Positions 17,334 through 27,288 are shown, counted from the stretch's first letter. The stretch is 36,182 nucleotides of DNA from Candidatus Saccharimonadota bacterium (GCA_028288965.1 JAQGHD010000026.1:1-36182); one strand, 5' to 3'. Made by a program: numbers and translations. Notes: generated from the sequence alone by a model not told the origin.

Positions 17334-19469
17334 ATGGGAACAACTAATCCCTTTGGTAAGAAAATAGTAACTGTGGAAACGGATCTTTGTGGGCGTAAGC
17401 TCAGCTTAGAAGTAAACCGCGTGGGCTTTCGCTCAACGGCCTCTGTGCTGGCTCGCTATGGCGAGACGGTGGTATTGGCTACGGCCATGGTCGGCCCCCA
17501 TTCAGTTACCGGCATGGATTACTTTCCTTTAAGTATTGATTACGAAGAAAAGTTTTATGCCGCCGGCAAAATCAGCGGCAGCCGCTTTGTAAAGCGAGAG
17601 GGCCGTCCCTCTGACGACGCCATCTTAATTGGCCGTTTGATTGATCGCCCAATTCGCCCTTTGTGGCCAAAAGGTTATCGCCGTGAAGTGCAGGGTGTAA
17701 CCACTGTTTTAAGCATGGACCCCAGCTTTAGACCAGACATGGTGGCTATGATAGCTATGAGTGCTGCCTTTATGCTCACAGGAGCGCCATTTGATGGCCC
17801 TGTAGCCGGACTTCGGATTGGTTTGGTAGATGATAAGCTCACAGCTTTTCCATCGGCCGAGCAGCTTGATAACGGTCCATTAGATCTGGTTGTAGCCGGC
17901 ACGCAAGATGCCATCATGATGGTAGAAGCCGGTGCCAACGAGGTAACCGAGGAGCAAATTGCCGAGGCGCTGGAGTTTGCGCACAGTGCCATGCAGCCAG
18001 CCATCAAATTGCAACAAGAATTAGTCAAGAAAGTTGGCGTCACCAAACAAGAATATGAGCTAGCACTGCCTGATGAAGCCATTCAAAAAAAGGTAGACGC
18101 GTGGGTAGAGGGTAAGTTTGGCGAAGCTATCCGGGCACCGTACCCCGAGCGAAACGAGCTGGTTAACAGCTTACGCACGCAGTTGCACGAGTCTTTTGCG
18201 GCCGAACTCGATGAGGATTTCTACCATGAAAAACGAGCCCAGTACGATGAGGCCTTTACCATGGCGCTCCACAAAGATGTGCGGGCTGGTATCCTAAAGG
18301 ATCAAATTCGTCCCGATGGCCGTAAATTAAATGAAGTTCGCCAATTAAGCAGCGAAGTTGGTTTGTTGCCCAGAGCACACGGTTCAAGTTTGTTTACCCG
18401 CGGTATGACCCAAGCCCTCAATATTATCACCGTAGCGCCCATGTCCTACGCTCAGGTGATTGACACCATGGAAAAAGACGTCGAAAAGCGCTTCATGCAT
18501 CACTACAATGCGCCGGGCTACACCGTTGGTGAAGTTCGCCGTCTGGGCAGCCCCGGCCGCCGAGAAATTGGCCACAGTGCGCTGGCTGAACGCGCCTTAT
18601 TACCGGTGATTCCGGCCGAAGATGTATTCCCATACGCTATTCGCTCGGTTACAGAAATTATGAGCCAGAACGGAAGCACCAGTATGGCAGCCACTTGCTC
18701 TAGTTGTTTAGCCCTTATGGACGCCGGTGTACCGCTGCTACGCCCAGTCAGCGGCATAGCTATGGGCCTGATGCTCGATGGCAAAAAGGCTTACATCTTA
18801 ACTGATATTGCCGATGCCGAAGATTTTGCCGGAGATATGGATTTCAAGGTAGCTGGCACTTCAAAAGGTATTACCGCACTCCAGATGGATATGAAGGTTC
18901 ACGGACTGGGTACCGATATCCTTAAGGATGCACTCCAGCAAGGCAAAGCTGGTCGGCAGCATATTTTAGACCACATGATCAGCACTATGCCCGAGCCACG
19001 CAAGGAAATGAGCCCCTACGCACCGCGCGTCGAATCTATAAAGATCAACCCCGACAAAATTCGTGAGGTGATTGGTAAGGGTGGTGAGACCATCAACAAG
19101 ATCATTGCCGAAACTGGGGCCGAAATTGATATTAAAGACGACGGTACGGTCTTTATCGCCAGTCCCAACAAGGAATCTATCGATGGTGCCGTGCAGTACA
19201 TCAAGAACTTAACCGAGGATCCAGAAGTTGGCACTATTTACGAGAATTGCCGAGTGGTGAGTGTGCTCGACTTTGGCGCGTTTGTAGAAATTTTGCCAGG
19301 CAAAGAAGGCTTGGTGCATGTTAGTGAAATGAGCGAAGAGCGCGTCAACAAGCCAAGTGATGTGGTCAAAGAAGGCGACACCGTAACCGTTAAATTGGTG
19401 GCCATAGACGAGCGCGGCCGCTTGGTACTCAGCATGAAGCAAGCTAAAAAGACAGCTGACAAAAAGTAA
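17334..19469 (+). CDS. pnp: Polyribonucleotide nucleotidyltransferase
   Basis: Two RNase PH-like domains, KH domain (INPDKIREVIGKGGETINKIIAETGAEIDI) and S1 domain (DFGAFVEILPGKEGLVHVSEMS). Confidence 0.98.
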   Translation: MGTTNPFGKKIVTVETDLCGRKLSLEVNRVGFRSTASVLARYGETVVLATAMVGPHSVTGMDYFPLSIDYEEKFYAAGKISGSRFVKREGRPSDDAILIGRLIDRPIRPLWPKGYRREVQGVTTVLSMDPSFRPDMVAMIAMSAAFMLTGAPFDGPVAGLRIGLVDDKLTAFPSAEQLDNGPLDLVVAGTQDAIMMVEAGANEVTEEQIAEALEFAHSAMQPAIKLQQELVKKVGVTKQEYELALPDEAIQKKVDAWVEGKFGEAIRAPYPERNELVNSLRTQLHESFAAELDEDFYHEKRAQYDEAFTMALHKDVRAGILKDQIRPDGRKLNEVRQLSSEVGLLPRAHGSSLFTRGMTQALNIITVAPMSYAQVIDTMEKDVEKRFMHHYNAPGYTVGEVRRLGSPGRREIGHSALAERALLPVIPAEDVFPYAIRSVTEIMSQNGSTSMAATCSSCLALMDAGVPLLRPVSGIAMGLMLDGKKAYILTDIADAEDFAGDMDFKVAGTSKGITALQMDMKVHGLGTDILKDALQQGKAGRQHILDHMISTMPEPRKEMSPYAPRVESIKINPDKIREVIGKGGETINKIIAETGAEIDIKDDGTVFIASPNKESIDGAVQYIKNLTEDPEVGTIYENCRVVSVLDFGAFVEILPGKEGLVHVSEMSEERVNKPSDVVKEGDTVTVKLVAIDERGRLVLSMKQAKKTADKK

Positions 19470-19483
19470 GGGGAGCACGCACT

Positions 19484-19708
19484 ATGAAATCAATGTGGCA
19501 ACAATATGGTCCTAAATCCCAGCGCCAGCACTTCAGCTGGAGTGCTGTCTCGCTGGTGTTAGCCTACGTAATTGGCTCGATGGCCATTAACTCAGGCAGC
19601 CTGGGGCAGTACTTTCTGACGCTGCTATTGTTCTACTTTTTTGTTCATTTTTTGATATCGGGTTTTCGTACTTCCACCTCTGGTAAAAGCCGGAATAAGC
19701 ATGAATGA
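19484..19708 (+). CDS. Small membrane protein
   Basis: 74 aa with two TM segments; SD AAGGGGAG upstream; 8-bp overlap with the next gene. Confidence 0.6.
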   Translation: MKSMWQQYGPKSQRQHFSWSAVSLVLAYVIGSMAINSGSLGQYFLTLLLFYFFVHFLISGFRTSTSGKSRNKHE

Positions 19709-20279
19709 TAAACAAGCTAAACTAGATAAAATAAAGGCGGAAATTCTAGCCAAGAATACCTGCCCAGACCTTGCCAAGCAAGCCACCCAGCTAGTATTTG
19801 GCGATGGCAATCCGGATGCCGACCTGGTCTTTGTTGGCGAGGCGCCGGGTAAGAACGAGGACTTGCAGGGCAAGCCTTTTGTGGGGGCAGCCGGCAAGTT
19901 CTTAGACGAAATGCTCGGCATGATTGGGCTAGATCGGGGCGACATATACATTACAAATATAGTAAAATACCGTCCACCGAGTAACCGTGATCCCTTGCCT
20001 GAAGAAAAAGCCGCGTTTTTGCCATTTTTGGAGTCTCAGCTAGAGGTAATTCAACCCGTACTGGTAGTGACACTTGGTCGTCACAGTATGAATTGCTTCT
20101 TGCCGGAACTGCAAATAAGTAAAGTTCACGGACAGCCCAAGCGGAAGAACGGACAAGTATATTTACCGCTATTCCATCCCGCCGCGGCGTTGTATAACGG
20201 GGCCATGAGACAAACCTTAATTGATGACTTCTCTTTGGTGCCGGCAATATTAGAAAAAGTTAACGAGAGTAATAAATGA
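19701..20279 (+). CDS. Family-4-like uracil-DNA glycosylase lacking Fe-S cysteines
   Basis: LVFGDGNPDADLVFVGEAPGKNEDLQGKPFVGAAGKFLDEML...YITNIVKYRPPSNRDPLPEE...LFHPAA. Confidence 0.93.
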   Translation: MNDKQAKLDKIKAEILAKNTCPDLAKQATQLVFGDGNPDADLVFVGEAPGKNEDLQGKPFVGAAGKFLDEMLGMIGLDRGDIYITNIVKYRPPSNRDPLPEEKAAFLPFLESQLEVIQPVLVVTLGRHSMNCFLPELQISKVHGQPKRKNGQVYLPLFHPAAALYNGAMRQTLIDDFSLVPAILEKVNESNK

Positions 20280-20284
20280 AAAAA

Positions 20285-20335
20285 GCCCTTTAAGCTGCAT
20301 ATGCTAGGGCCCCGTGGCGAGAGATCGCTCATGGG
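20285..20335 (+). promoter_or_regulatory. Structured RNase J leader: two tandem hairpins
   Basis: gccct...agggc (20285-20310), then cccgtg-gcga-GAGA-tcgc-t-catggg (20311-20335), 6-7 nt before the SD AAAGGA. Confidence 0.55.
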
Positions 20336-20352
20336 TACACGAAAGGAAATAT

Positions 20353-22407
20353 ATGGATAAACAACCTAAATCACGGCCACCAGCTCCAAGGAACCGGCCA
20401 CAAAATCAAAATAATAACCGCTCGCCCAAATCGGTGAGTAGTGGACGAAGCGTTTCGCGCGGGGCTGCCATTCGGGCACAAAAACGTACCCAAGAAGATG
20501 CTCAACGTATTGCTAATCAATATGTAGCTGCTACGGCCCGGCCAGAGGGTGGCAAGCGAGCTAACTTTATAGATGACAGCCCTCGGCTAAAGATTATTGG
20601 TCTGGGTGGTATGGATGGTGGTGGCTCAAAGAACATGATCCTGGTGGAATACATGAACGACGCTGTTATCATTGATGCCGGTAACGACCTGAGCGTCGAT
20701 TTACCAGGCATTAACTACGGAATTGCTGATACAGCCTACCTAGAGACTATTAAGCCCAAGCTGCGCGCTTACGTGATCACCCATGGTCACTTGGACCACA
20801 TTGGTGCGTTGCCACACATTGTGCCGAAATTTCCCGCGCCAATTTACGGCAGTCGCTTTACGATTGGCCGCGTAGAAGAAATTTTTGGTAACTTTGGCCT
20901 GCCGTTGCCAGAAGGCTTCGAGCTACAGACCATTACCATGAACGAGAATACTCACGAACGGCTCAAAATCGGTAGCTTTTTTGTGGAACTGGTGCGGGTC
21001 ACGCACTCCATTCCTGGCAGCACCGTGGTGGTAATTGATACACCAGTTGGTCGGATTATTAACACTGGTGATTTTCGGCTTGACCCCAACCCCTTGGACC
21101 ACGAGCGGACTGATACTCAGCGGCTGATAGAGCTTGGCAAAGAAGGCGTCTTAGCACTACTTAGCGAAAGTACCACTGCCGAGCGACCGGGTCGCACACC
21201 GAGTGAGAGCATTATCGAACAGAGCTTTGTCGACATTATCGATCAAGCACCAGGCCGTATTTTTGTCGGCTTGTTTTCAACTAACATGAACCGCGTACAG
21301 ATGATCATTAACGCCGCTGTGCACCATGGCCATAAAGTTGCCATGGACGGTCGCAGTATGATTAGCACCCTGGAAATGGCGGTGCGTAATGGTTTTGTCA
21401 GTATTCCAAAAGGTACCTTCGTGCCCATCGCCAACGTACCCAGTATGAAGGACGATAAAGTGGTGGTGGTGGCTACTGGCAGCCAAGGTGAGCCCAGCTC
21501 CGCCCTCATGCGCATGAGCGCTGGCGAACATCGTCACATCAAGCTTAAAGAGCAAGATACCGTGGTACTAAGTTCAACGCCAATTCCCGAGAGTGGCAAC
21601 GATGCCCTGATTGGCAATATGGTGGATGACATGCTGCGTAAAGGGGTGCACGTCTTTCGGCACGAGACACACGAAGTAGACGGTGTGGGTCCGTTACACG
21701 TCAGTGGTCACGCTAGCATGGACGAGTATAAAGAGATGATCGACATGACAAAGCCCAAGTTCTTTATTCCAATTTATGGGGCCTATCGTGCCAAGCAGCG
21801 CCACATTGAACTGGCAGTAGAGCAGGGCATCCCTCGTGCCAACACCATCAATGCCGAAAATGGCCAAGTCATCTCACTTACCAAAGACAAAATGGAGGTT
21901 GGCGGCGAAGTACCACACGGCACCATTTTAGTAGATCAAACTGGCGCTATTGTCAGCAACATTGTAGTTAAAGACCGGCTGATGCTGGCTGAAGAGGGCT
22001 TGGTAGCTATTGTGCTGACGGTAGACCGCAAAAACGGACAGCTCTTAACCAGTCCGGACATCATTAGTCGCGGGTTTATTTATATGCGGGATAACGAAGA
22101 TCTCATGAACGGCCTGAGAGCCGAGCTCCGTCGAGCTGTCTCGCAGCGCTTTAAACGCGTTGATTTAGATCGCTTCAAGCAAGAAATTAAAGAGCACGTT
22201 ACGCATTTCCTCTACGAACAAACCCAACGCAGCCCGATTGTCATTCCAGTGGTAAATGTCATTACCAACGGCAAAAACGTCAATGTGGCCACCGACAGAG
22301 GCCCTGAACAACAAGGCACCAAACCAGAAGAACAAACCGAAGATCTGCAAAAACGCTTCCAGCAAATGCGCGCCAAACTGCTCAACCAAGACGCTCGCGT
22401 CGATTAA
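20353..22407 (+). CDS. rnj: Ribonuclease J (beta-CASP metallo-beta-lactamase)
   Basis: Start refined to MDKQPKSRPP (SD aaagga upstream); THGHLDHIGALPHI; NTGDFRLDPNP; HVSGHASMDEY; C-terminal domain. Basic disordered N-terminus. Confidence 0.96.
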   Translation: MDKQPKSRPPAPRNRPQNQNNNRSPKSVSSGRSVSRGAAIRAQKRTQEDAQRIANQYVAATARPEGGKRANFIDDSPRLKIIGLGGMDGGGSKNMILVEYMNDAVIIDAGNDLSVDLPGINYGIADTAYLETIKPKLRAYVITHGHLDHIGALPHIVPKFPAPIYGSRFTIGRVEEIFGNFGLPLPEGFELQTITMNENTHERLKIGSFFVELVRVTHSIPGSTVVVIDTPVGRIINTGDFRLDPNPLDHERTDTQRLIELGKEGVLALLSESTTAERPGRTPSESIIEQSFVDIIDQAPGRIFVGLFSTNMNRVQMIINAAVHHGHKVAMDGRSMISTLEMAVRNGFVSIPKGTFVPIANVPSMKDDKVVVVATGSQGEPSSALMRMSAGEHRHIKLKEQDTVVLSSTPIPESGNDALIGNMVDDMLRKGVHVFRHETHEVDGVGPLHVSGHASMDEYKEMIDMTKPKFFIPIYGAYRAKQRHIELAVEQGIPRANTINAENGQVISLTKDKMEVGGEVPHGTILVDQTGAIVSNIVVKDRLMLAEEGLVAIVLTVDRKNGQLLTSPDIISRGFIYMRDNEDLMNGLRAELRRAVSQRFKRVDLDRFKQEIKEHVTHFLYEQTQRSPIVIPVVNVITNGKNVNVATDRGPEQQGTKPEEQTEDLQKRFQQMRAKLLNQDARVD

Positions 22408-22413
22408 GTCAGA

Positions 22414-22442
22414 TTGACAAATGATGTAAAAATTGCTATAAT
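22414..22442 (+). promoter_or_regulatory. Consensus sigma70 promoter TTGACA-N17-TATAAT
   Basis: Both hexamers perfect; -10 ends 9 nt before the ATG at 22452. Confidence 0.85.
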
Positions 22443-22451
22443 AATTTTACT

Positions 22452-22805
22452 ATGTCTATTGAAAAAGAGAGTCAATTCTTCCAAGCTGAGCGCCTAGACG
22501 AGGAGTTTAGGCAGTGGCAACAGCGAGACGCTGAAGATGCTTACCCTCATTCGGAGGGTATGTTGCATGGTCCATATCCCGACCCTGACCCAACAATAAA
22601 AGTAAGCAATATCCGATACCGACTTATGGAAGAGGCAGAAGGGGATCCCGTCTTATATCAGTTATTTATGCTCAGATATTCACTGGTTAAAGATATAAAT
22701 GAACGCAATGATCCTCGAGCCGCTCGAGTTTATCATGAAAACTGGATGCCAATTCGCGAAGCAATATTGAAACGTAAGCAAGAGGTTGCCGCGTCCAAAA
22801 AATGA
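22452..22805 (+). CDS. Hypothetical protein
   Basis: 117 aa; directly downstream of a consensus promoter. Confidence 0.75.
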   Translation: MSIEKESQFFQAERLDEEFRQWQQRDAEDAYPHSEGMLHGPYPDPDPTIKVSNIRYRLMEEAEGDPVLYQLFMLRYSLVKDINERNDPRAARVYHENWMPIREAILKRKQEVAASKK

Positions 22806-22822
22806 TATAATAAATAACACTT

Positions 22823-25012
22823 ATGGCTAAGAAGAAAAAACAAAAGAGAAAAAAAGTAGACCAGGCTCCCAGTGAGCAAGCCACGTTTGCACCGTATGCA
22901 GTCGGTTTATTGCTAATGGTGGCCGCCTTATTTTTGCTTATGGGTGGCTTTGGCACTGGCGGCACATTACCGAAAGAGCTGTTTCGGGCTACCTACTGGC
23001 TCTTTGGCGTCGCAGCTTTCTTGCTCCCTGTTATTTTGGCCTATTTTGGCTTTATAAAATTTACCACAGAAGAAAAGAAGATTCCCTTGCTCAAGCTGGT
23101 GAGTATGCTGGCCCTGCTGGTGTCTGGCGCCAGCTGGTTTTACGTTGGCTTTGCCACGCCAGATGCCTTAGGCCCAACCGATATTGGTCCGGGCGGAAAA
23201 GTCGGCCAAGGCATTGGCCATGGTGTTTTAGGAGCCCTGGATAAAATGCCAGCGGCTATTTTGTTTTTTGTGTTGGCCCTGCTGGCCTTTTTCTTTACCT
23301 TTGGTATTTCGCCAAAAATTTTGCTTAGGCTTGGTGATTTATTTAAGCGAGCACCCAAAGAAGAAGGCGAGCTGGCCGATCTTAAGCAGCATGCCGAGCA
23401 CACCAACTTTACCCTAAACGAGGGAGTACCGGTGGAGCACAGTTCGGCACCGCGACTATCGACCTTTAAAAATAGTGCCCAGAAAGTAGCGCCGACCGAC
23501 ACCAAAGCCCTGACTACTGCCAGTGATCCGGATTGGCAATTTCCTTCAGTGAATTTACTTAATCAAAAGCAAGACAAAGCCAATGCTGGCGATGTAGAGG
23601 GTAATGCCAACATCATCAAAGAAACATTCGATAACTTTAATATAAATGTCGAGATGGAGGGTGCCAACATTGGCCCGCGGGTCACGCAATATACGCTCAA
23701 GCCGCCAGCCGGCGTCAAGCTCACTAAGATTGCCGCGCTCGATAATAACTTAGCACTTGATCTAGCCGCCCAATCCATCCGCATAGAAGCGCCAATTCCT
23801 GGGAAGCGCGCTGTCGGGATTGAAGTGCCAAATATCAAAGCTGCTACCGTGCGCTTGGCGAGTGTTATCACCAGCAGTCAGTGGCAAGAACTCAGTAATT
23901 CCTTAGGATTTGCCATTGGTAAAGATATTTCTGGAATACCGGTGGTGGCATCCTTAGATAAAATGCCGCACCTGTTAGTTGCCGGCCAAACCAACTCCGG
24001 TAAGTCGGTGATGATCAACACCATTTTAATGAGTTTGCTGTATCGCAATAGCCCCAGCGACCTAAAGTTAATTTTGGTTGACCCCAAGCACGTTGAGTTG
24101 GCTCCCTATGACGAAATTCCGCATCTGCTGACTAGCGTGATTACCGAACCAGAAAAATGTATAAGTGCGCTAAAGTGGGCAGTTGCCGAAATGGAACGCC
24201 GCTACCGGACACTGGCCGAAGCCAAACACCGTAACCTGAGTGAATACAACCAAGCGGGCAAGGGCGAAAATATGCCCTACATTGTGATTGTGATTGATGA
24301 GTTGGCCGATCTTATGATGATGGCCGCTCGTGATGTAGAGGCTTTGATTGTGCGCATTGCCCAAAAAGCCCGCGCCGTGGGGATTCATTTAGTGATTGCG
24401 ACCCAGCGACCCAGTGTCGACATTATTACTGGGCTGATTAAAGCTAACATCCCGGCTCGGATTGCCTTTACCGTGGCTAGCCAGGTAGATTCGCGGACCA
24501 TTATTGACCAAGCGGGGTCTGAAAAGCTGCTTGGCCAAGGTGACATGTTGCTCAGTACGGCCGATATGGCTAAGCCCAAGCGTGTCCAGGGTGCCTTAGT
24601 GGAAATAGATGAAGTCCAAAAGGTAACTGACTTTTTGCGTATGCAGCGTCCGCCCCAGTATGATGATGAGATTATTAGCCAGCCGGTTCAACTCAATGGC
24701 CGCGGTGGGGTAGTCACGGATTACGGTGCCAATGATGCTGATGATGACATGTGGAAAGATGCTGTACGAGTGGTCATAGAGGGCCGTAAGGCCAGCACCA
24801 GCTTGCTGCAACGCCGGCTGCGGGTAGGCTATGCCCGGGCTGCTCGTTTGATAGAAACCATGGAAGAACAGGGTATTGTTGGCCCAGCCGATGGTTCCCG
24901 CCCGCGTGAAGTGCTAGTCAGTAACATGGACGAAGTTTTTGCCGAGCGTTCTATCCCATCCTCTACCAAGGATATTTACGATGAGATTCCTGATGTGGAG
25001 CCCGAAGAATAG
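22823..25012 (+). CDS. ftsK: DNA translocase FtsK/SpoIIIE
   Basis: N-terminal TM segments; Walker A LLVAGQTNSGKSVMINTILMSLLYR; VIDELADLMM; RIAQKARAVGIHLVIATQRPSVDIITGLIKANIPARIAF; C-terminal gamma winged helix. Confidence 0.97.
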   Translation: MAKKKKQKRKKVDQAPSEQATFAPYAVGLLLMVAALFLLMGGFGTGGTLPKELFRATYWLFGVAAFLLPVILAYFGFIKFTTEEKKIPLLKLVSMLALLVSGASWFYVGFATPDALGPTDIGPGGKVGQGIGHGVLGALDKMPAAILFFVLALLAFFFTFGISPKILLRLGDLFKRAPKEEGELADLKQHAEHTNFTLNEGVPVEHSSAPRLSTFKNSAQKVAPTDTKALTTASDPDWQFPSVNLLNQKQDKANAGDVEGNANIIKETFDNFNINVEMEGANIGPRVTQYTLKPPAGVKLTKIAALDNNLALDLAAQSIRIEAPIPGKRAVGIEVPNIKAATVRLASVITSSQWQELSNSLGFAIGKDISGIPVVASLDKMPHLLVAGQTNSGKSVMINTILMSLLYRNSPSDLKLILVDPKHVELAPYDEIPHLLTSVITEPEKCISALKWAVAEMERRYRTLAEAKHRNLSEYNQAGKGENMPYIVIVIDELADLMMMAARDVEALIVRIAQKARAVGIHLVIATQRPSVDIITGLIKANIPARIAFTVASQVDSRTIIDQAGSEKLLGQGDMLLSTADMAKPKRVQGALVEIDEVQKVTDFLRMQRPPQYDDEIISQPVQLNGRGGVVTDYGANDADDDMWKDAVRVVIEGRKASTSLLQRRLRVGYARAARLIETMEEQGIVGPADGSRPREVLVSNMDEVFAERSIPSSTKDIYDEIPDVEPEE

Positions 25013-25018
25013 CCACGT

Positions 25019-26473
25019 ATGAAGCAGCACGAGCATCCGTACCAAAAAAGAATGCGATCACTGCGCCATATCGGCACGGTGCAAATTGCCATTTTAGTCG
25101 GCATTATGGTGGCAATAGTTGGTGTGCGCTTGCAAACGCTGGGATTGGCATACACGGGTGATCACGCGGCCTGTTCGCCGGTATCTGTCAGCAAAACTAC
25201 TGTCCAAACCAGTGAAACGTTTTCCGCCAACATTACCATGCTCAACAATGGTACGACTACCTGGACACCGGCTAGATATGAATTAAACGACGTCTATGGT
25301 TACTGGAATTACAGAGGTACCAGTTTATCTAAGACCAACGTGAGCCCAGGCAGCTCATTCACCTTCCGGGTGACAGCCACGGCTCCCACTACCGCCGGCA
25401 GCTATCCCTTTGGCGGCCGCATGTGGCTGATTGGCGTGGGGGCCATTCATAACGCTTGTGCGCCACTATCAATTACTGTTAAGGCCCCATCTCCAACTCC
25501 TAACCCCACACCAAACCCAACTCCCAATCCGACTCCGACACCCACCCCAACTCCTAAGCCCACTCCAAAACCCGTCACTAAACCGGGTACCCAACCATCT
25601 GGCTCTGGTCAAACGCAGACGGCCACCCCAGATACTACTGCTCCTTCTACTCCAACCGATTTTACAGCCGTTTCGGATGATACCAACAAAACCATTGTGC
25701 TACAGTGGCAGGCCGCAACAGATGACAGAGGCGTTAGCGCCTATCAGCTAGAGCGTTCTAGCGACCAACAAAACTGGAGCGTACTAAGCGATAAAATTAC
25801 CGATCTTCGCTACGAGGACACTAATGTAGACTTCACGACCCATTACTATTATCAATTAAAGGCGCTGGATGCGGCGGGCAATAGCTCGGACTATGTTAAA
25901 GCTGATTCAACGGCTTCTGGCTTTAAGGCCAATACCCAACCCAATAGTGACACTCAAATCACCTCAGAAGATAAAATTGCCACGGTGCTGATCCTATCAG
26001 GATCCCTCGATGCCGAATCCTTCTGTACCCTTGATTCTTCCACTAACACCCTAGCTCCCAATATCAGTGGCTACAAAACGATAACCGGGCCGTATGAACT
26101 AATTTGCCGTGACAGCGCTGGTACGCCGCAGCTAAGCTTTAAAAAGCCACTGAGCTTAACCGCGCAGTTATCGGCGGCTCAGGTGAAGGGGATAAAGGCC
26201 GCAGCCTATTTTGGGCACAAAGACAGCTGGCAGCCACTCAAGATTAAGGCGCACGATAAAAAGAAATATGTTGATAACGTCGAGCTCAAAGATTATCGCA
26301 CCTTTGCCATATTAGGAAAGCAAAAGAAGGCTTCGGTGCTAGTGGTGATCTTTAAGATAATAATCGTTATTGGCGGCCTTATATTCTTGGTATTGTTTGG
26401 TCTGCGCTTTATGGTTCGTAAAAAAGCCGAGCGCGAATACGAAGATTACCTACGCAAATCCCAAGGCCTTTAG
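25019..26473 (+). CDS. Surface protein: NBR1-like Ig domain, Pro-Thr linker, fibronectin type III domain, C-terminal TM
   Basis: TFSANITMLNNGTTTWTPARYELN... domain; PTPNPTP linker; FN3 (VLQWQAATDDRGVSAYQLERSSD...YYYQLKALDAAGNSS); C-terminal TM and basic tail. Confidence 0.75.
   Translation: MKQHEHPYQKRMRSLRHIGTVQIAILVGIMVAIVGVRLQTLGLAYTGDHAACSPVSVSKTTVQTSETFSANITMLNNGTTTWTPARYELNDVYGYWNYRGTSLSKTNVSPGSSFTFRVTATAPTTAGSYPFGGRMWLIGVGAIHNACAPLSITVKAPSPTPNPTPNPTPNPTPTPTPTPKPTPKPVTKPGTQPSGSGQTQTATPDTTAPSTPTDFTAVSDDTNKTIVLQWQAATDDRGVSAYQLERSSDQQNWSVLSDKITDLRYEDTNVDFTTHYYYQLKALDAAGNSSDYVKADSTASGFKANTQPNSDTQITSEDKIATVLILSGSLDAESFCTLDSSTNTLAPNISGYKTITGPYELICRDSAGTPQLSFKKPLSLTAQLSAAQVKGIKAAAYFGHKDSWQPLKIKAHDKKKYVDNVELKDYRTFAILGKQKKASVLVVIFKIIIVIGGLIFLVLFGLRFMVRKKAEREYEDYLRKSQGL
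25487..25573 (+). repeat. Low-complexity Pro-Thr/Pro-Asn/Pro-Lys linker repeat
   Basis: Encodes PSPTPNPTPNPTPNPTPTPTPTPKPTPKP. Confidence 0.9.
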
Positions 26474-26531
26474 CGCCAATCACTTGCTAAAGCTATAGCA
26501 GTTCTTCTACTATTACTATATAAACTTTGGA

Positions 26532-27284
26532 GTGATTGTGCCTGCAGAACTTCTCCTGACTCCTCAAGACGAATTAACGCATCTGCCGCTCCCTTTACTA
26601 CCCCTAAATCTCAACCACGAACATGAAATCCGTGATCGGCATCATCATGCTCATCCGCGGAGGAGTCCCTTATTGGAGGGGCTTGGTGGGACAGCCGTTC
26701 GGCACAGCCGGGTGCAACGCACGGCTTATGCGGATCATCATTGGGAAACACAAGGCTATCATAGTGTCTTTGGTGGGCCCGAGCTGCCACAAACAGCCGA
26801 AGAACAATTCAAATGGGTGACCTGGGCCAGCGCCGGCTATATTCCCGAGCAAGCCGTTGCCATGACTCTTGATGGCTATAAACGCGTAATGTTATCAACC
26901 CAACAGCGTGCTCAGCTATGGGGAAACAATGAAATATGGGTGGCTTCAAGGGGAGATGTCAAAAGCTTTATGGTTGATTACTTGATTAATCAGGGCTACG
27001 GCGAACTTAATGTTAAGCGTGCGCTCGAAAAGTTCCTCAAAGCGTCTGACAGAGGACGAAAAATTGAACTGGCGAGTTTTATACTGTCTCAGCTCAGCGA
27101 ACGAGCGGTATCACCCATTCATGACAGCTATAAATTTGCTCGCCGGCAAGGTTTTATTCACGAGTCTAAACCTAGGACTTCTAGCCGGTTAGTAAAACGT
27201 ACGGTCATGTCCTCCCGAAAAAGCATGAATCAAGTAATCGGCAAACTGGAACTAAATGGTGCTGCCTACCTGCAGGTCGCTTAG
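26532..27284 (+). CDS. Hypothetical protein with His-rich N-terminal stretch
   Basis: 250-aa ORF, GTG start; N-terminal LNHEHEIRDRHHHAHPRR. Confidence 0.65.
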   Translation: MIVPAELLLTPQDELTHLPLPLLPLNLNHEHEIRDRHHHAHPRRSPLLEGLGGTAVRHSRVQRTAYADHHWETQGYHSVFGGPELPQTAEEQFKWVTWASAGYIPEQAVAMTLDGYKRVMLSTQQRAQLWGNNEIWVASRGDVKSFMVDYLINQGYGELNVKRALEKFLKASDRGRKIELASFILSQLSERAVSPIHDSYKFARRQGFIHESKPRTSSRLVKRTVMSSRKSMNQVIGKLELNGAAYLQVA

Positions 27285-27288
27285 GCAG

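Noticed and set aside
17675-18082. 135-aa - strand ORF inside pnp
   Set aside because: Low-complexity Ser/Ala shadow of pnp; no independent evidence.
25487-25573. Short tandem repeats considered as a CRISPR or regulatory array
   Set aside because: Repeats encode an in-frame Pro-Thr linker; units are 6-12 bp, degenerate and without spacers.
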